From contig NZ_AUGL01000002.1 in NCBI RefSeq assembly GCF_000422645.1, forward strand, positions 186,001 through 250,000: a stretch of DNA of 64,000 bases, in the 5' to 3' direction. The position numbers and the translations under genes were made by a program. The DNA is from Ferrimonas futtsuensis DSM 18154. Its GTDB lineage: Bacteria; Pseudomonadota; Gammaproteobacteria; Enterobacterales; Shewanellaceae. Shown here piece by piece: positions 1 through 8,537 of the stretch (position 1 is its first letter; each line of letters starts with the position of its first letter). Below the pieces are notes generated by a model. The model was not told the origin of the DNA. It saw only the letters and a program-made list of their open reading frames with translations, and made no database searches.

Positions 1-765
1 ATGATGGTGATCAAGGCCAATCCGCAGATCGAGCATGGCCCCATCCGCATCGGCTTTACGCCCGACGAGGAGATCGGTCTGGGCGCCAGCGAATTCGATG
101 TGGCCAAATTCGGTGCCCAGTGGGCCTACACCATCGATGGCGGCCCAGTGGGTGAGCTGGAGTATGAGAACTTCAATGCCGCCAGCGCCACCCTGGTGTT
201 CAGTGGCAACTCGGTGCACCCAGGCAGTGCCAAAGGCAAGCTGGTGAACGCCCTGACACTGGCCACCGGCTTTCATCAGCAGATGCCAGCCAGTGAGACG
301 CCGGAGCACACCGAAGGCTACGAAGGGTTCTATCACCTGGTTGGGATCAAGGGGGGGACCGCCGAGGCCAGCCTGCACTACATCGTCCGGGACTTCTGCC
401 TCGACTCCCTGGCTCGTCGGCGCGCCTACCTGCAGGCTCAGGCCGACGCCTTCACCCGGGCGGGCAACCCCTGTGAATTGCAATGGAGTGATGGCTACCG
501 CAACATGAAAGAGCAGGTGGAGCCTTATCCTCACATCATTGAGCTGGCCAAAGAGGCGATGCAGCAGTGCGGTGTTGAGCCGGACATCAAGCCCATCCGT
601 GGTGGAACCGACGGGGCGGTGCTTTCCTATAAAGGGCTACCCTGTCCTAATATCTTTACTGGAGGCTACAACTTCCACGGAAAGCATGAGTTCATCACCC
701 TGGAGGGGATGGAGCAGGCAGTGGCGGTCATCGTCAGGCTCTGTCAGCTGACGGCGACACGTTAA
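1..765 (+). CDS. pepT: Peptidase T (tripeptide aminopeptidase), 3' part only
   Basis: Cytoplasmic M20-family zinc peptidase that removes the N-terminal residue from tripeptides. The window opens inside the gene, so only about the last 254 residues of a protein normally near 408 are present; the first ATG here is internal. Visible hallmarks are FTPDEEIG (residues 19-26), which carries the catalytic Glu and a zinc-ligand Glu, TIDGG with a metal-ligand Asp (residue 46), RGGTDGA, and FHGKHEF with the distal His ligand (around residue 229). The sequence ends normally at a TAA. A GC-rich hairpin without a T run follows (775-793), and the next gene is co-directional 39 bases downstream. Family assignment is firm; the N-terminal lid and first metal ligands cannot be checked. 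Confidence 0.95.
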   Translation: MMVIKANPQIEHGPIRIGFTPDEEIGLGASEFDVAKFGAQWAYTIDGGPVGELEYENFNAASATLVFSGNSVHPGSAKGKLVNALTLATGFHQQMPASETPEHTEGYEGFYHLVGIKGGTAEASLHYIVRDFCLDSLARRRAYLQAQADAFTRAGNPCELQWSDGYRNMKEQVEPYPHIIELAKEAMQQCGVEPDIKPIRGGTDGAVLSYKGLPCPNIFTGGYNFHGKHEFITLEGMEQAVAVIVRLCQLTATR

Positions 766-774
766 ATCGATGAC

Positions 775-793
775 GGCGGGGCTTGGCCCCGCC
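775..793 (+). other. Intergenic GC hairpin between pepT and the next gene
   Basis: Perfect 8-bp inverted repeat GGCGGGGC / GCCCCGCC around a 3-base loop, starting 9 bases after the pepT stop. There is no T run, so it is a poor intrinsic terminator; it may protect the 3' end of the pepT message or act as a partial barrier before the downstream ATG at 805. Confidence 0.5.
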
Positions 794-804
794 ATGGAGC
801 ACCT

Positions 805-1143
805 ATGATTGCGGTGATACTGGAGATCTATCCGACACAATCCGGCAAGGAGGCGTTTACCGCCCTGGCGGAACGGTTACTGGTGATGATCAGTGGTCAC
901 CGGGGGCTGGTCTCCATCGAGCGGTTTCAGAGTCTGATGGATGAGCATAAGTTGCTCAGCCTCTCCTTCTGGCTGACCCGGGAAGATGTTCAGCAGTGGC
1001 AACGGCACCTGCAACAGGAGCTGTCCGAGGACCCTGCCGCCAAGGCATTGATTCGCCACTATCGCGTGCGCACCGCTTTGGTGGAGCGGGATCATGCCGG
1101 CGATCACCGCCAAATTGACGCCTATTTTGACCATCTGGCCTGA
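805..1143 (+). CDS. Antibiotic-biosynthesis-monooxygenase (ABM) fold protein
   Basis: 112-residue single-domain protein of the ABM ferredoxin-like superfamily, whose members include small dimeric monooxygenases and proteins of unknown role. The diagnostic features are an N-terminal strand MIAVILEIYP, the segment HRGLVSIERFQS, the core KLLSLSFWLTREDVQQW and a C-terminal strand with VRTALVERD. There is no signal peptide or membrane segment, so it is cytoplasmic. It lies 39 bases after pepT and ahead of a fatty-acid-hydroxylase-like gene, but the functions do not obviously connect. The family covers several chemistries, so the substrate cannot be stated. Confidence 0.8.
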   Translation: MIAVILEIYPTQSGKEAFTALAERLLVMISGHRGLVSIERFQSLMDEHKLLSLSFWLTREDVQQWQRHLQQELSEDPAAKALIRHYRVRTALVERDHAGDHRQIDAYFDHLA

Positions 1144-1225
1144 AATTCGGTCGCTTTCAACCCTTCCGGTTTGCCTCTGGCGTGTTCAGCCGTTAGCTTG
1201 AGGCCAGCATCTGAGGAGGGGCAGC

Positions 1226-1897
1226 ATGTCACAGCAGGGATTTCAGCACGAGTATCGGCGCGGGATCGCAACGGGTTATTCCGGTTACCTTCACGCCGGT
1301 GCCGTGCTGGTCATCGGAGTGGTCGCCCTAGGCTACAGCGCCATTCAGCTCCAATCCCCCTCTCTCTGGCAGTGGCTGACGCTGCCGGCAGCCCTGGTAA
1401 CCGGTAATCTGCTTGAGTATGGGGCTCATCGTTGGCTGGGGCACCGCCGGACCCGGTTGCTGCCGCTGTTCTATCAGCGCCACAGTGGCGATCATCATAG
1501 GTTTTTTACCCATTTGGATATGCTTTGGCAGAGCCACCGCGACTGGCGGGTGGTGCTGTTTCCCCTCTATCTAATCCTGTTGGTGATCCTGGCCAATGGC
1601 GCATTGGGGTGGGGTTTGGCTCAGTTGTTTTCAGCGAACCTGGGGTGGTTGTGGTTGATGGGCACGGTGTTCGCCTATCTGCTCTATGAGATCTGTCACT
1701 TCACCTGGCACCTTCCCGCGGATCACCCGCTGTTTCGCATTGGTGCGCTGGACGCCATGAGGGAGCGGCACAGGTTGCATCACCACCCTAAATGGATGAA
1801 TCGCATCAACTTCAATATTACCTGGCCGTTGACCGACTGGCTGCTGGGTACCGACTCTCCCCGTGAGCCCGGGGGGCAAACGTCATCAAAAGAGTAA
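1226..1897 (+). CDS. Fatty acid hydroxylase / sterol desaturase superfamily membrane protein
   Basis: 223-residue integral membrane protein with several hydrophobic spans and the histidine boxes that bind a di-iron centre in this superfamily: EYGAHRWLGHR, RHSGDHHRFF, HFTWHLP and RHRLHHHP. Such enzymes hydroxylate or desaturate lipids with O2. Start chosen at the ATG at 1226, preceded by GAGGAGGGG at 1213-1221. The next gene starts 9 bases after the stop, so the two are probably co-transcribed. Substrate unknown; the number of His boxes argues that it is catalytically competent. Confidence 0.85.
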   Translation: MSQQGFQHEYRRGIATGYSGYLHAGAVLVIGVVALGYSAIQLQSPSLWQWLTLPAALVTGNLLEYGAHRWLGHRRTRLLPLFYQRHSGDHHRFFTHLDMLWQSHRDWRVVLFPLYLILLVILANGALGWGLAQLFSANLGWLWLMGTVFAYLLYEICHFTWHLPADHPLFRIGALDAMRERHRLHHHPKWMNRINFNITWPLTDWLLGTDSPREPGGQTSSKE

Positions 1898-1906
1898 GGA
1901 GTACTC

Positions 1907-2266
1907 ATGTCAGAAACGGATCTGCACGCCCAGGGCGGCTTTACTGAAAAAGAGGACAGCGCTAAAACCCATGGGCTTATCGCCTATGGGTTAATGTTGG
2001 CCGGCGCCTTTACCGGAATACTGTGGTTGGTGGGGGCCATCTGGGCCATGCTCAAGCGGGCGGACGCCCGGGGTACCCGATTTGAGGATCATTACCAGAA
2101 TATGGTGACCACCTTCTGGTGGGGACTGGGGCTGGCCCTGTTGGGGGTGGTGCTGATCCCCTTTGGGCTGGGATTGCTGGTGCTGTTTGCCATGGGCCTG
2201 TGGACCCTGTACCGACTGATAAAGGGGCTGATCCGCCTGATGGACAACCGCAGTTTTCAGGACTAA
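1907..2266 (+). CDS. Small membrane protein, DUF4870-like
   Basis: 119-residue protein with a polar N-terminus (about 25 residues), a hydrophobic segment around residues 26-48, a short basic loop (KRADARG), and a long hydrophobic stretch from about 66 to 104, giving three to four membrane spans. The pattern of a first helix pair, a loop containing FEDHYQNMVTTFWW and two more helices resembles DUF4870/YtxG-like small membrane proteins. A good ribosome binding site (TAAGGAG) precedes the ATG. It sits 9 bases after the hydroxylase-like gene and is probably in the same operon. Function unknown. Confidence 0.7.
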   Translation: MSETDLHAQGGFTEKEDSAKTHGLIAYGLMLAGAFTGILWLVGAIWAMLKRADARGTRFEDHYQNMVTTFWWGLGLALLGVVLIPFGLGLLVLFAMGLWTLYRLIKGLIRLMDNRSFQD

Positions 2267-2321
2267 AGCAAGACTCGGTGAGGTCAGCGGCCTGCTTGGG
2301 TCCCCGGCATGGCCGCCTGTC

Positions 2322-4805
2322 TTACGGCTTCATCTCCTCGATCAGCAACTTGGTGAGTCTGTCTGAGGTCAGAGGGCGGCTGAACAGGAACCCCTGCGCC
2401 AGCAAACAGCCGCTGTCACTGAGGAAGCTCGCCTGGGCCGGGCTCTCCACCCCTTCGGCGATCACTGTCAGGGAGAGTGAGTGGCCCATGGAGATGATCG
2501 CTTCAACGATGCCGCGGCTGTCCTGATCGCCCGGAACGCCATTGACGAAGCTGCGGTCAATCTTCAGGGTATTGAGGGGCAGTCGCTTGAGGTAGCTCAG
2601 GGAGGAGTAGCCGGTGCCAAAGTCATCGATGGAGATATGGATCCCCATGTTCCTCAGCTGTCGCAGTCGACGAATAGACTCCTCCGGATTCTGAATCATA
2701 AAGCTCTCTGTCACCTCCAGCTCCAGCGCCGAGGCGGGCATGCCGCTGTCCAACAGGACCTGACTCACCTCGCTGACAAAGTTGCCTTTCAGCAGCTGAG
2801 GCCCGGTGATGTTAACGGCAATCCGCCCGAAGCTCAGCCCTTGTGCAAGCCAGCTGGCCCCCTGATGGCAGGCTTGCCTCAGAACCCACAGGCCCACTTC
2901 GTCGATGAGGCCGACCCGTTCCGCCGCGGGAATGAACCGGGAGGGGGAGACGTTGCCCAACTCTTCGGAGTGCCAGCGGAGCAAGGCTTCCAGTCCCACC
3001 AGAGCGCCGTTGTTGAGGTCGACCTGAGGCTGATAGACCAGGTAGAATTCCTCCCGCTCCAAGGCGGAGTGCAGGGCACTCTGCACCTTAAGGTGCTCCA
3101 TGGACTCTTCGGTCAAGGTGTGGGTATAGAAGGCAAAGCTGTTTCGCCCCTGCTGCTTGGCCCGGTACATGGCGGTGTCGGCATTGCGGAGCAGGGTATC
3201 TCTGCTGCTGCCATCCTCGGGATAGAGGGCGATGCCCATGCTGCCGGTGAGCTTCAACTGCTCTCCGGTGCTGAGGGCTACAGGTTGTTGGAAAAGGCTC
3301 ATCAGGCCACTGGCGATGTTGGTGGCGGCGGTGGCCCCGCCGACTTCGGGAAGCAGAATGACAAACTCATCACCGCCGATCCGGGCCACGGTGTCAGAGC
3401 TTCGCAATTGGCCTTTGAGGCGCTGGGCAATCTCACACAACACCTCGTCCCCCACCAGGTGGCCGCGGCTGTCGTTGATCAGCTTGAAGTGATCCACATC
3501 GATAAACACGACCGCAAGTTCACTCTGGTTGCGGTTCGCGCGAAGTATCTCCTGGTCCAGTTGGCTGTGGACACGCACCCGGTTTGGCAAGCCGGTGAGC
3601 GGATCATGGTAGGCCATGTGGGCCAGTCGCTCTTCGGTCTGTTTCTGCAGAGAGATGTCGGAAAAAAGGGCCACCAGATACCGTATCCCTCCTTCATCAT
3701 CATACACCGCCGAGTGGGTAGCCATCTGCGGATAGAGGGTGCCGTCTTTTCGCCGATTCCACACCTCCCCGTGCCAGTGCCCCTGGTCCAGCATGCTTTG
3801 CCACATGGACTGATAAAAAGGCTGGTCGTGGCGGCCCGACTTCAGGATCCTGGGGTTATTGGTCAGAGCTTCCTCCCGGCTGTAGCCGGTGATGCGGCAA
3901 AAGGCTTCATTGACCTCGATGATGGTGCCCCGGTGATCGGTGATCATCACCCCTTCGGCGGAGTTGGCGAATACCGTGGCTGCCAGGGTCAACTGCTCCT
4001 GAAAGGCCCGGCGCTGGGTGACGTTACGGGTCATGCCTATCACCCCCAACAGCTCTCCCTGCTTATCGATAATGGGGCTTTTAATGGTTTCCAGCCAGGT
4101 CTGCTGCTCCGGATCTCCAGGGTCGGCACACTCCTCCACCACCATCTGTCGGCATTGCCGAATCGCCTGGTTATCGGCCTCCTCGAACAGGGCTGCCCGC
4201 TCCGGCCCGAACAGCTGGGTATCGTTCAGCCCAAGGGGCGAACATTGCCAGTCACGAACCACACTTTGGTTGGCGGCGACGTAGATGCCCCTGGCGTCCT
4301 TGATCCAGACATGATCCTCGATGCTGTTGATAAAATCGTTGAGGGTGATGCCTCTGAGTGCCGTGTCCTCTGCCGCCTGAGTATCAGTGCGCTGTTTAAG
4401 CTGTCTGGCCAGGTCGTTTTCCATTCGGCCGCAGAGGTTGTCCCTGAGCAGTCGGGCGTCGTCATTCAGTTGAGTCGGGCCATAGAGGCAGACAAGGCCG
4501 AACAGCACGCCGTTGGGCCAGAACACCTCTTTCAGGTGCAGCCTGGGATCCTGGGCTGATTTATCCGAGGAGTAGTTGAGGCTGGCGCGAAGCTGCTCTG
4601 CCACCGGGGTGAGGATAAAGGCCAGCTGCTGGGGGGAGCAGCGATTGGCGTCGCAGAGCAGAATGGGTTCTGCTCCCTGGTCTACGTGAAGGATGACTCC
4701 CCTGGCGCCGGCTGTGTTAGCCAGCAGGACCATAGAGGGGCGCCAGTTCTGGCCCAGATCTGCAAAGACGCTTGTGTCCAGCCACTCTGGATTCAGTACT
4801 GCCAC
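2322..4805 (-). CDS. PAS-PAS-GGDEF-EAL protein (diguanylate cyclase / phosphodiesterase)
   Basis: 827-residue cytoplasmic c-di-GMP enzyme with no membrane segment. The N-terminal ~140 residues look GAF-like. Two PAS domains follow (about 150-265 and 275-390), then GGDEF (about 395-560) and EAL (about 570-820). Both catalytic signatures are intact: RIGGDEFVILLPE with an upstream RSSD product-inhibition site, and EALLRW, VTESFMI, DDFGTGYSSL, KIDRSFV and EGVES for the EAL domain. It could therefore make or degrade c-di-GMP; the sequence alone does not tell which activity dominates. Monocistronic, with a 288-base structured gap on its 5' side. Confidence 0.95.
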   Translation of the reverse strand: MAVLNPEWLDTSVFADLGQNWRPSMVLLANTAGARGVILHVDQGAEPILLCDANRCSPQQLAFILTPVAEQLRASLNYSSDKSAQDPRLHLKEVFWPNGVLFGLVCLYGPTQLNDDARLLRDNLCGRMENDLARQLKQRTDTQAAEDTALRGITLNDFINSIEDHVWIKDARGIYVAANQSVVRDWQCSPLGLNDTQLFGPERAALFEEADNQAIRQCRQMVVEECADPGDPEQQTWLETIKSPIIDKQGELLGVIGMTRNVTQRRAFQEQLTLAATVFANSAEGVMITDHRGTIIEVNEAFCRITGYSREEALTNNPRILKSGRHDQPFYQSMWQSMLDQGHWHGEVWNRRKDGTLYPQMATHSAVYDDEGGIRYLVALFSDISLQKQTEERLAHMAYHDPLTGLPNRVRVHSQLDQEILRANRNQSELAVVFIDVDHFKLINDSRGHLVGDEVLCEIAQRLKGQLRSSDTVARIGGDEFVILLPEVGGATAATNIASGLMSLFQQPVALSTGEQLKLTGSMGIALYPEDGSSRDTLLRNADTAMYRAKQQGRNSFAFYTHTLTEESMEHLKVQSALHSALEREEFYLVYQPQVDLNNGALVGLEALLRWHSEELGNVSPSRFIPAAERVGLIDEVGLWVLRQACHQGASWLAQGLSFGRIAVNITGPQLLKGNFVSEVSQVLLDSGMPASALELEVTESFMIQNPEESIRRLRQLRNMGIHISIDDFGTGYSSLSYLKRLPLNTLKIDRSFVNGVPGDQDSRGIVEAIISMGHSLSLTVIAEGVESPAQASFLSDSGCLLAQGFLFSRPLTSDRLTKLLIEEMKP

Positions 4806-4939
4806 TCAGATGCTCCCCTAGGCTCTAACAGGCCAAAACCAATAACGCTAATAATAATAGTGATTTGCCTGACTATCTGGGTGGTCAGGCCGATTTTTGT
4901 GCTGGCATTATCTCATTTCGCCTGGCCATTGGGAACCGA

Positions 4940-5065
4940 TGGCTTGCACCGGGATAAAGGGTGTGCGAGGGCGCGATGCATCAGCTGAGAGGGAAGCCGT
5001 CCGCAGAGACCGGCGGACCTTGGGATTGCGTGCCTGTGAGGGGGGCTTCAAGGCACTCGCTTTTG
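4940..5065 (+). other. Structured intergenic stretch, possible small RNA
   Basis: The gap between the GGDEF/EAL gene and the acetyltransferase gene (4806-5093) holds no credible ORF but has strong inverted repeats: GTCCGC 4999-5004 with GCGGAC 5013-5018, and GTGCCT 5030-5035 with AGGCAC 5051-5056, extended inward by TGA/TCA. The second hairpin is followed on the + strand by CTCGCTTTT, resembling an intrinsic terminator. Both flanking genes read leftward, so a rightward transcript ending here would be a separate RNA. No known RNA family was recognised (TPP, glycine and cobalamin riboswitches, RNase P and tmRNA were considered). Confidence 0.35.
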
Positions 5066-5093
5066 CCTGGAGGTCAAGCGGATTCGCGACGTG

Positions 5094-5519
5094 CTATCCC
5101 AGTTCTTTTTTCAGGAAGAAGCTGATGTAGCCGGGAGGCATGTCCTCCAGCTTGGCGAAGACCTCGTAGCTGTGCTGCTGGTAGAACTCCAGGGCGAGGT
5201 AGTTGGTGGTCTTGATGAAGATGCCATGGGCACCCTTGGCATGGGCGTAGCCTTCCAGCTGATTCAGCAAACGGGTGCCGGCACCGCAGCGTCGTTTGTC
5301 CTCATCCACCCAGATGCCATCCACATGGAGCCAGCCCAACTTCACTTCTCCAGCGATACCACCGACAATTCTGCCCTCTTCATCCTTGATGAAGCAGGCA
5401 ACAGTCTCATGTTGCATGGAGCCTGCAACGGCATCGTTGAATCCGATCAGCCCCTGTTTCAGGACCTGTACTTCGCTCTGGTCCGGCGGGGAGACAGGCG
5501 TCAGCTGTAAACTGTCCAT
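5094..5519 (-). CDS. GNAT-family N-acetyltransferase
   Basis: 141-residue single-domain cytoplasmic acetyltransferase. The acetyl-CoA binding motif A is clear: HVDGIWVDEDKRRCGAGTRLL, with the R-x-x-G-x-G pyrophosphate loop. It is followed by a helix, GIFIKTTNYLALEFYQQHSYEVF (motif B region) and a C-terminal strand. Overall it resembles the PhnO/YjdJ-like small GNATs. The substrate cannot be told from sequence. It is transcribed leftward on its own, with a 64-base gap to the stop of the upstream gene at 5600. Confidence 0.85.
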   Translation of the reverse strand: MDSLQLTPVSPPDQSEVQVLKQGLIGFNDAVAGSMQHETVACFIKDEEGRIVGGIAGEVKLGWLHVDGIWVDEDKRRCGAGTRLLNQLEGYAHAKGAHGIFIKTTNYLALEFYQQHSYEVFAKLEDMPPGYISFFLKKELG

Positions 5520-5599
5520 GTTATTGATCTCTTGGGCTGGGTGACGGCACTAAGGTACTGTCCACTCGGGCCAGATGCAACTTCCGCCGAAACCAAACC

Positions 5600-5971
5600 C
5601 TAAAATTGCTCGGAAAATTCGAGCTTCATTGAGGCCAGCTTCCAGTGGCCGTCCCCCTGACGGCACCAGTGTTCGGCCAGGATCTTGCCCCGGCCGATGC
5701 TCATCTGCCACTGGCCGCACAACCGGACCTCATCATCACTGATGAGGGTGACCTGGGTGTTTCTGTAGACCAGATCGTTGGCTCCGGACTGGAGCATTGC
5801 CTGCCAGAAATCATGAATCTGCTGCTGGCCGGTGTACTGCCCCATGGGGGTCACATCAAGAGTCGCGCCATCGGCGAAGCTGGCGACGCAATAATCGAGA
5901 TTGCCGTGGTTAAACTGATTGATCCAGTTCTGGCTGGCCTTGAGGGCGTTAATCAGGGTGTGATGATGCAT
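5600..5971 (-). CDS. SnoaL-like / NTF2-fold protein
   Basis: 123-residue protein with the cone-shaped NTF2-like pattern: an N-terminal helix (LINALKASQNWINQFNHGN), the strand motif CVASFADGATLDVTPMGQYTGQQQIHDFWQ, and three C-terminal antiparallel strands ending in HWKLASMKLEF. Members include polyketide cyclases, ketosteroid-isomerase-like enzymes and stress proteins, so no reaction can be assigned. No signal peptide. The gene lies 92 bases downstream of grxA on the same strand and may be co-transcribed with it. Confidence 0.75.
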   Translation of the reverse strand: MHHHTLINALKASQNWINQFNHGNLDYCVASFADGATLDVTPMGQYTGQQQIHDFWQAMLQSGANDLVYRNTQVTLISDDEVRLCGQWQMSIGRGKILAEHWCRQGDGHWKLASMKLEFSEQF

Positions 5972-6063
5972 AAGCGCCTCCGGATAGTCAGGCCTGATGA
6001 GAAAAGCATAACACCGGAAGGGCGGGGGTGCAGGGCGACAGGGGTCGCCCTGAGGCAGAAGCG

Positions 6064-6327
6064 TTAGGCGTAGAGCCCCAGATTCTCTTTGGCGAAGGCT
6101 TCGAATTCGGTACAGCCGCCAACATGCTCCTGGTCGATGAAGATCTGAGGCACGGTGGCAACGGGCGCGCCAACGGTTTTTTCCAGGTCCTGCTTGCTGA
6201 TCCCTTCGGCGTGCATATCCACGTAGCGGAACTTGAAGTCCTCGCGGGATTCGGTCAGGGTCTCGGCGATCTGCTTGGCGCGAACACAGTAGGGGCAGCC
6301 GGGACGGCCAAAGATAACTACAAACAT
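6064..6327 (-). CDS. grxA: Glutaredoxin 1
   Basis: 87-residue glutaredoxin closely matching E. coli GrxA in length and sequence. The dithiol active site CPYC is at residues 11-14, with FGRPGCPYCVRAK around it, the cis-proline segment ATVPQIFIDQ, and the glutathione-binding GGCTEF near the C-terminus. GrxA reduces ribonucleotide reductase and protein disulfides using glutathione. One oddity is a Cys in GGCTEF where E. coli has Tyr (GGYTDF), so a third cysteine sits close to the glutathione site. An SD-like AAAGGAG precedes the ATG. Confidence 0.95.
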   Translation of the reverse strand: MFVVIFGRPGCPYCVRAKQIAETLTESREDFKFRYVDMHAEGISKQDLEKTVGAPVATVPQIFIDQEHVGGCTEFEAFAKENLGLYA

Positions 6328-6455
6328 GGGACTCTCCTTTAAAACGATGGGGTATTTATACCACAGACGACGGAATCTCCTAAATGGGGCAGGATCCCAG
6401 CATGAAGATGTTTTTCTATATATTATAAGTGTTTACATTATGTTAATCGGTATGC

Positions 6456-8171
6456 CTAATAGGCACTATCGGCTTTTCGGTAGCGCCCCTGATAGTCGAA
6501 CAGGGTTTCGATCACCTTCCAGCCATATTTTTCCTTGCGGGCAATAACAAAATCCGGGTGGCGGAACAGCGGTGCGGCGGCCACCACCGCATCGACATCC
6601 GGCAATCGCAAGGGCGCTCCGGGGGAACGGAGGTGCATCCTGGCAAAGTGGTGGTAGAAAGCGCCTTTTTGACCCGGGGTGGTGAAGCCGAAGATCTGCT
6701 GCAGCTCCACACCATCTTCGTCGTGCCAGGTGACTTTGATGCCCGCTTGACCGGATTTCAGCGTGTGGGGGCTCAGGGAGAGGCCGGCACAGCGTAGCAC
6801 CAGGTAGTCTTTGAGTTTGAGTACCTCCTTGAGGCGCTTATCCGGATCCACCAGGGCCTTGTCACAGGCCTGACAGTGACGGGCGGCAATGTCGTTCTCC
6901 GCCATGCAGTCGGGACACTCCTTGAAGCGGAATCGAAAATCACACTGTTGCTGCTCCTCATTCAGTGACTGGCATCGGCGGCCGTAATGCTCCAGCAGCA
7001 GACCATTGTCATCGTGCTTGCCCCAGAAGTGGTTTTCGTGGCCGCACTTGGGGCAGGGCACTATGGCCACCTGGGCATCGGCTTTTGGCTTGGGCTCCCC
7101 CACCTCAGGGGAAAACAACGAGTAGCCGTTGCCGGCGAAGTCCAGCACCAGGCACTCCTGTTTCCCTTCGGCCAGACGCAGGCCCCGTCCCACCATCTGC
7201 TGATAGAGGGCGACGGAGTCGGTACGGCGCAAGATGGCGATGAGATCGATATGGGGAGCGTCAAAGCCGGTGGTCAGCACAGACACATTCACCAGATACT
7301 TGAGCTTTCTGGCCTTGAACTCCCGAATGATGGTCTCGCGTTGTGACGCCGCGGTCTCCCCGGTGATCAGCGCCGCCTCGCCCTGGGGAAGTTTCGATAA
7401 GACCTCCTGGCCATGGCGCACGGTGGCGGCAAACACCAGCACGCCCTGGTGGTGCTGCCCCAGTTTGCTGAGTTGGTCGCAGATCAGTGAGGTGGCTCGT
7501 CCCTGATTGATCAGCATGGTGTCCGCCTGGGCGTCGTCGGAGGGGAGCAATAGGGACGCCACTGCGCCATCGATGACCCGGGCGGGCGTCAGGTACCCCT
7601 GCTTGATCAACTGACCAATGGGGAGTTCAAACACACAGGTCTCGAAGGGCTTGGGCTCCGTGCTTCTCAGGGTCCCGTTGATGTGCTTCTGATAGACCCA
7701 GCCACCGTCGAGGCGATAGGGCGTCGCGGTCAGCCCCAGGAGTTTCACCTCTGGATTGGCTTTTTGCAGCGCCTGAATCACCCGGCTGTACTGGCTCTCT
7801 CCTTTGAGGCTGACCCTGTGGCATTCGTCGATGATCGCCATGGAGAAGGATTGCGCCATCGTCTGGTCTGACGCGGCAAGGGACTGGATGGAGGCAAACA
7901 CCACTTTGCCACTGGCCCGTTTCTGACCCAGGCCGGCAGAGTAGATGTCAGCCTGGTGGCCCATGGCGACCAATTTACTGTGGTTTTGCTCCACCAGTTC
8001 CTGAACATGGGTGAGCACCAGCACCCTCCCTCTGGCCAGCCGGGCCAGTTCGGCGATGATGACACTTTTTCCCGCTCCTGTGGGCAGAGCCAGCAGGGCA
8101 GGGGATGGGTGTTGCCTGAAGTGTTGGATGACAGCCTTGACCGCATCCTGCTGATAGGGACGAAGTTGCAT
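6456..8171 (-). CDS. radD: DEAD/DEAH-box helicase RadD
   Basis: 571-residue superfamily 2 helicase (E. coli RadD, formerly YejH, is 586). Helicase motifs in order: LPTGAGKS (Walker A, about residue 30), IIDECHR (motif II, DECH), LTATPYR (motif III), and QMVGRGLR (motif VI). The C-terminal part has a cysteine cluster, CPKCGHENHFW, then CPDCMAENDIAARHCQAC, which is the zinc-finger region of RadD. RadD works with RecA and SSB in recombinational repair and resolution of crossover intermediates. Monocistronic; the gene upstream is divergent. Confidence 0.93.
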   Translation of the reverse strand: MQLRPYQQDAVKAVIQHFRQHPSPALLALPTGAGKSVIIAELARLARGRVLVLTHVQELVEQNHSKLVAMGHQADIYSAGLGQKRASGKVVFASIQSLAASDQTMAQSFSMAIIDECHRVSLKGESQYSRVIQALQKANPEVKLLGLTATPYRLDGGWVYQKHINGTLRSTEPKPFETCVFELPIGQLIKQGYLTPARVIDGAVASLLLPSDDAQADTMLINQGRATSLICDQLSKLGQHHQGVLVFAATVRHGQEVLSKLPQGEAALITGETAASQRETIIREFKARKLKYLVNVSVLTTGFDAPHIDLIAILRRTDSVALYQQMVGRGLRLAEGKQECLVLDFAGNGYSLFSPEVGEPKPKADAQVAIVPCPKCGHENHFWGKHDDNGLLLEHYGRRCQSLNEEQQQCDFRFRFKECPDCMAENDIAARHCQACDKALVDPDKRLKEVLKLKDYLVLRCAGLSLSPHTLKSGQAGIKVTWHDEDGVELQQIFGFTTPGQKGAFYHHFARMHLRSPGAPLRLPDVDAVVAAAPLFRHPDFVIARKEKYGWKVIETLFDYQGRYRKADSAY

Positions 8172-8537
8172 GAATGATGGGAGTGATGGTAATTAGGGGC
8201 ATCCTAGCCCGGCTCAGCCCTGTGCTCAAGCTGGCTGGCGGATGAGGGAGTCATTGCGGGGATCCGGCTTCGGGTTAACCGGGATGAGATCGCATTTTTA
8301 GTGAGCGGTGTTCGAAAGAGGTTCGCCCACGGTTCTGGTTGCCCTATGATGCTAAGGTTCTCAATATGTGAACACCTTGGTTAAATGCCAGCCACAAAAA
8401 GTTGGATAATTACATAAATTTGAGTCCTGACTTACATCTCCTGTTGTCAGTTTGTGTGGGCTGCCGGCTTTTTGCTTGGTGGATCACAATTTTTCGTTAG
8501 CATGGGCTAAGCGGTTTTACTCCGGGGGGCGGCATCT
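8172..8537. other. Divergent intergenic region, radD / GGDEF gene
   Basis: 366 bases between two divergently transcribed genes. It must contain both promoters. Its middle (about 8340-8500) is visibly richer in A/T than the surrounding genes, as expected for promoters, but no operator, riboswitch or repeat could be identified with confidence. A GC-rich Shine-Dalgarno-like run (GGGGGGCGG) precedes the GTG start at 8538. Confidence 0.5.

Noticed and set aside
2481-4559. 692-codon open frame on the + strand opposite the GGDEF/EAL gene
   Set aside because: It is the complementary reading of a high-GC gene with intact catalytic motifs; its translation is His/Gly/Val-rich without any domain.
4955-5010. 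CTGAGAGGG and GCAGAGACCGG resembling TPP or glycine riboswitch elements
   Set aside because: The second conserved halves (such as the ACCTGATC segment of TPP elements) are missing and no matching gene lies downstream.
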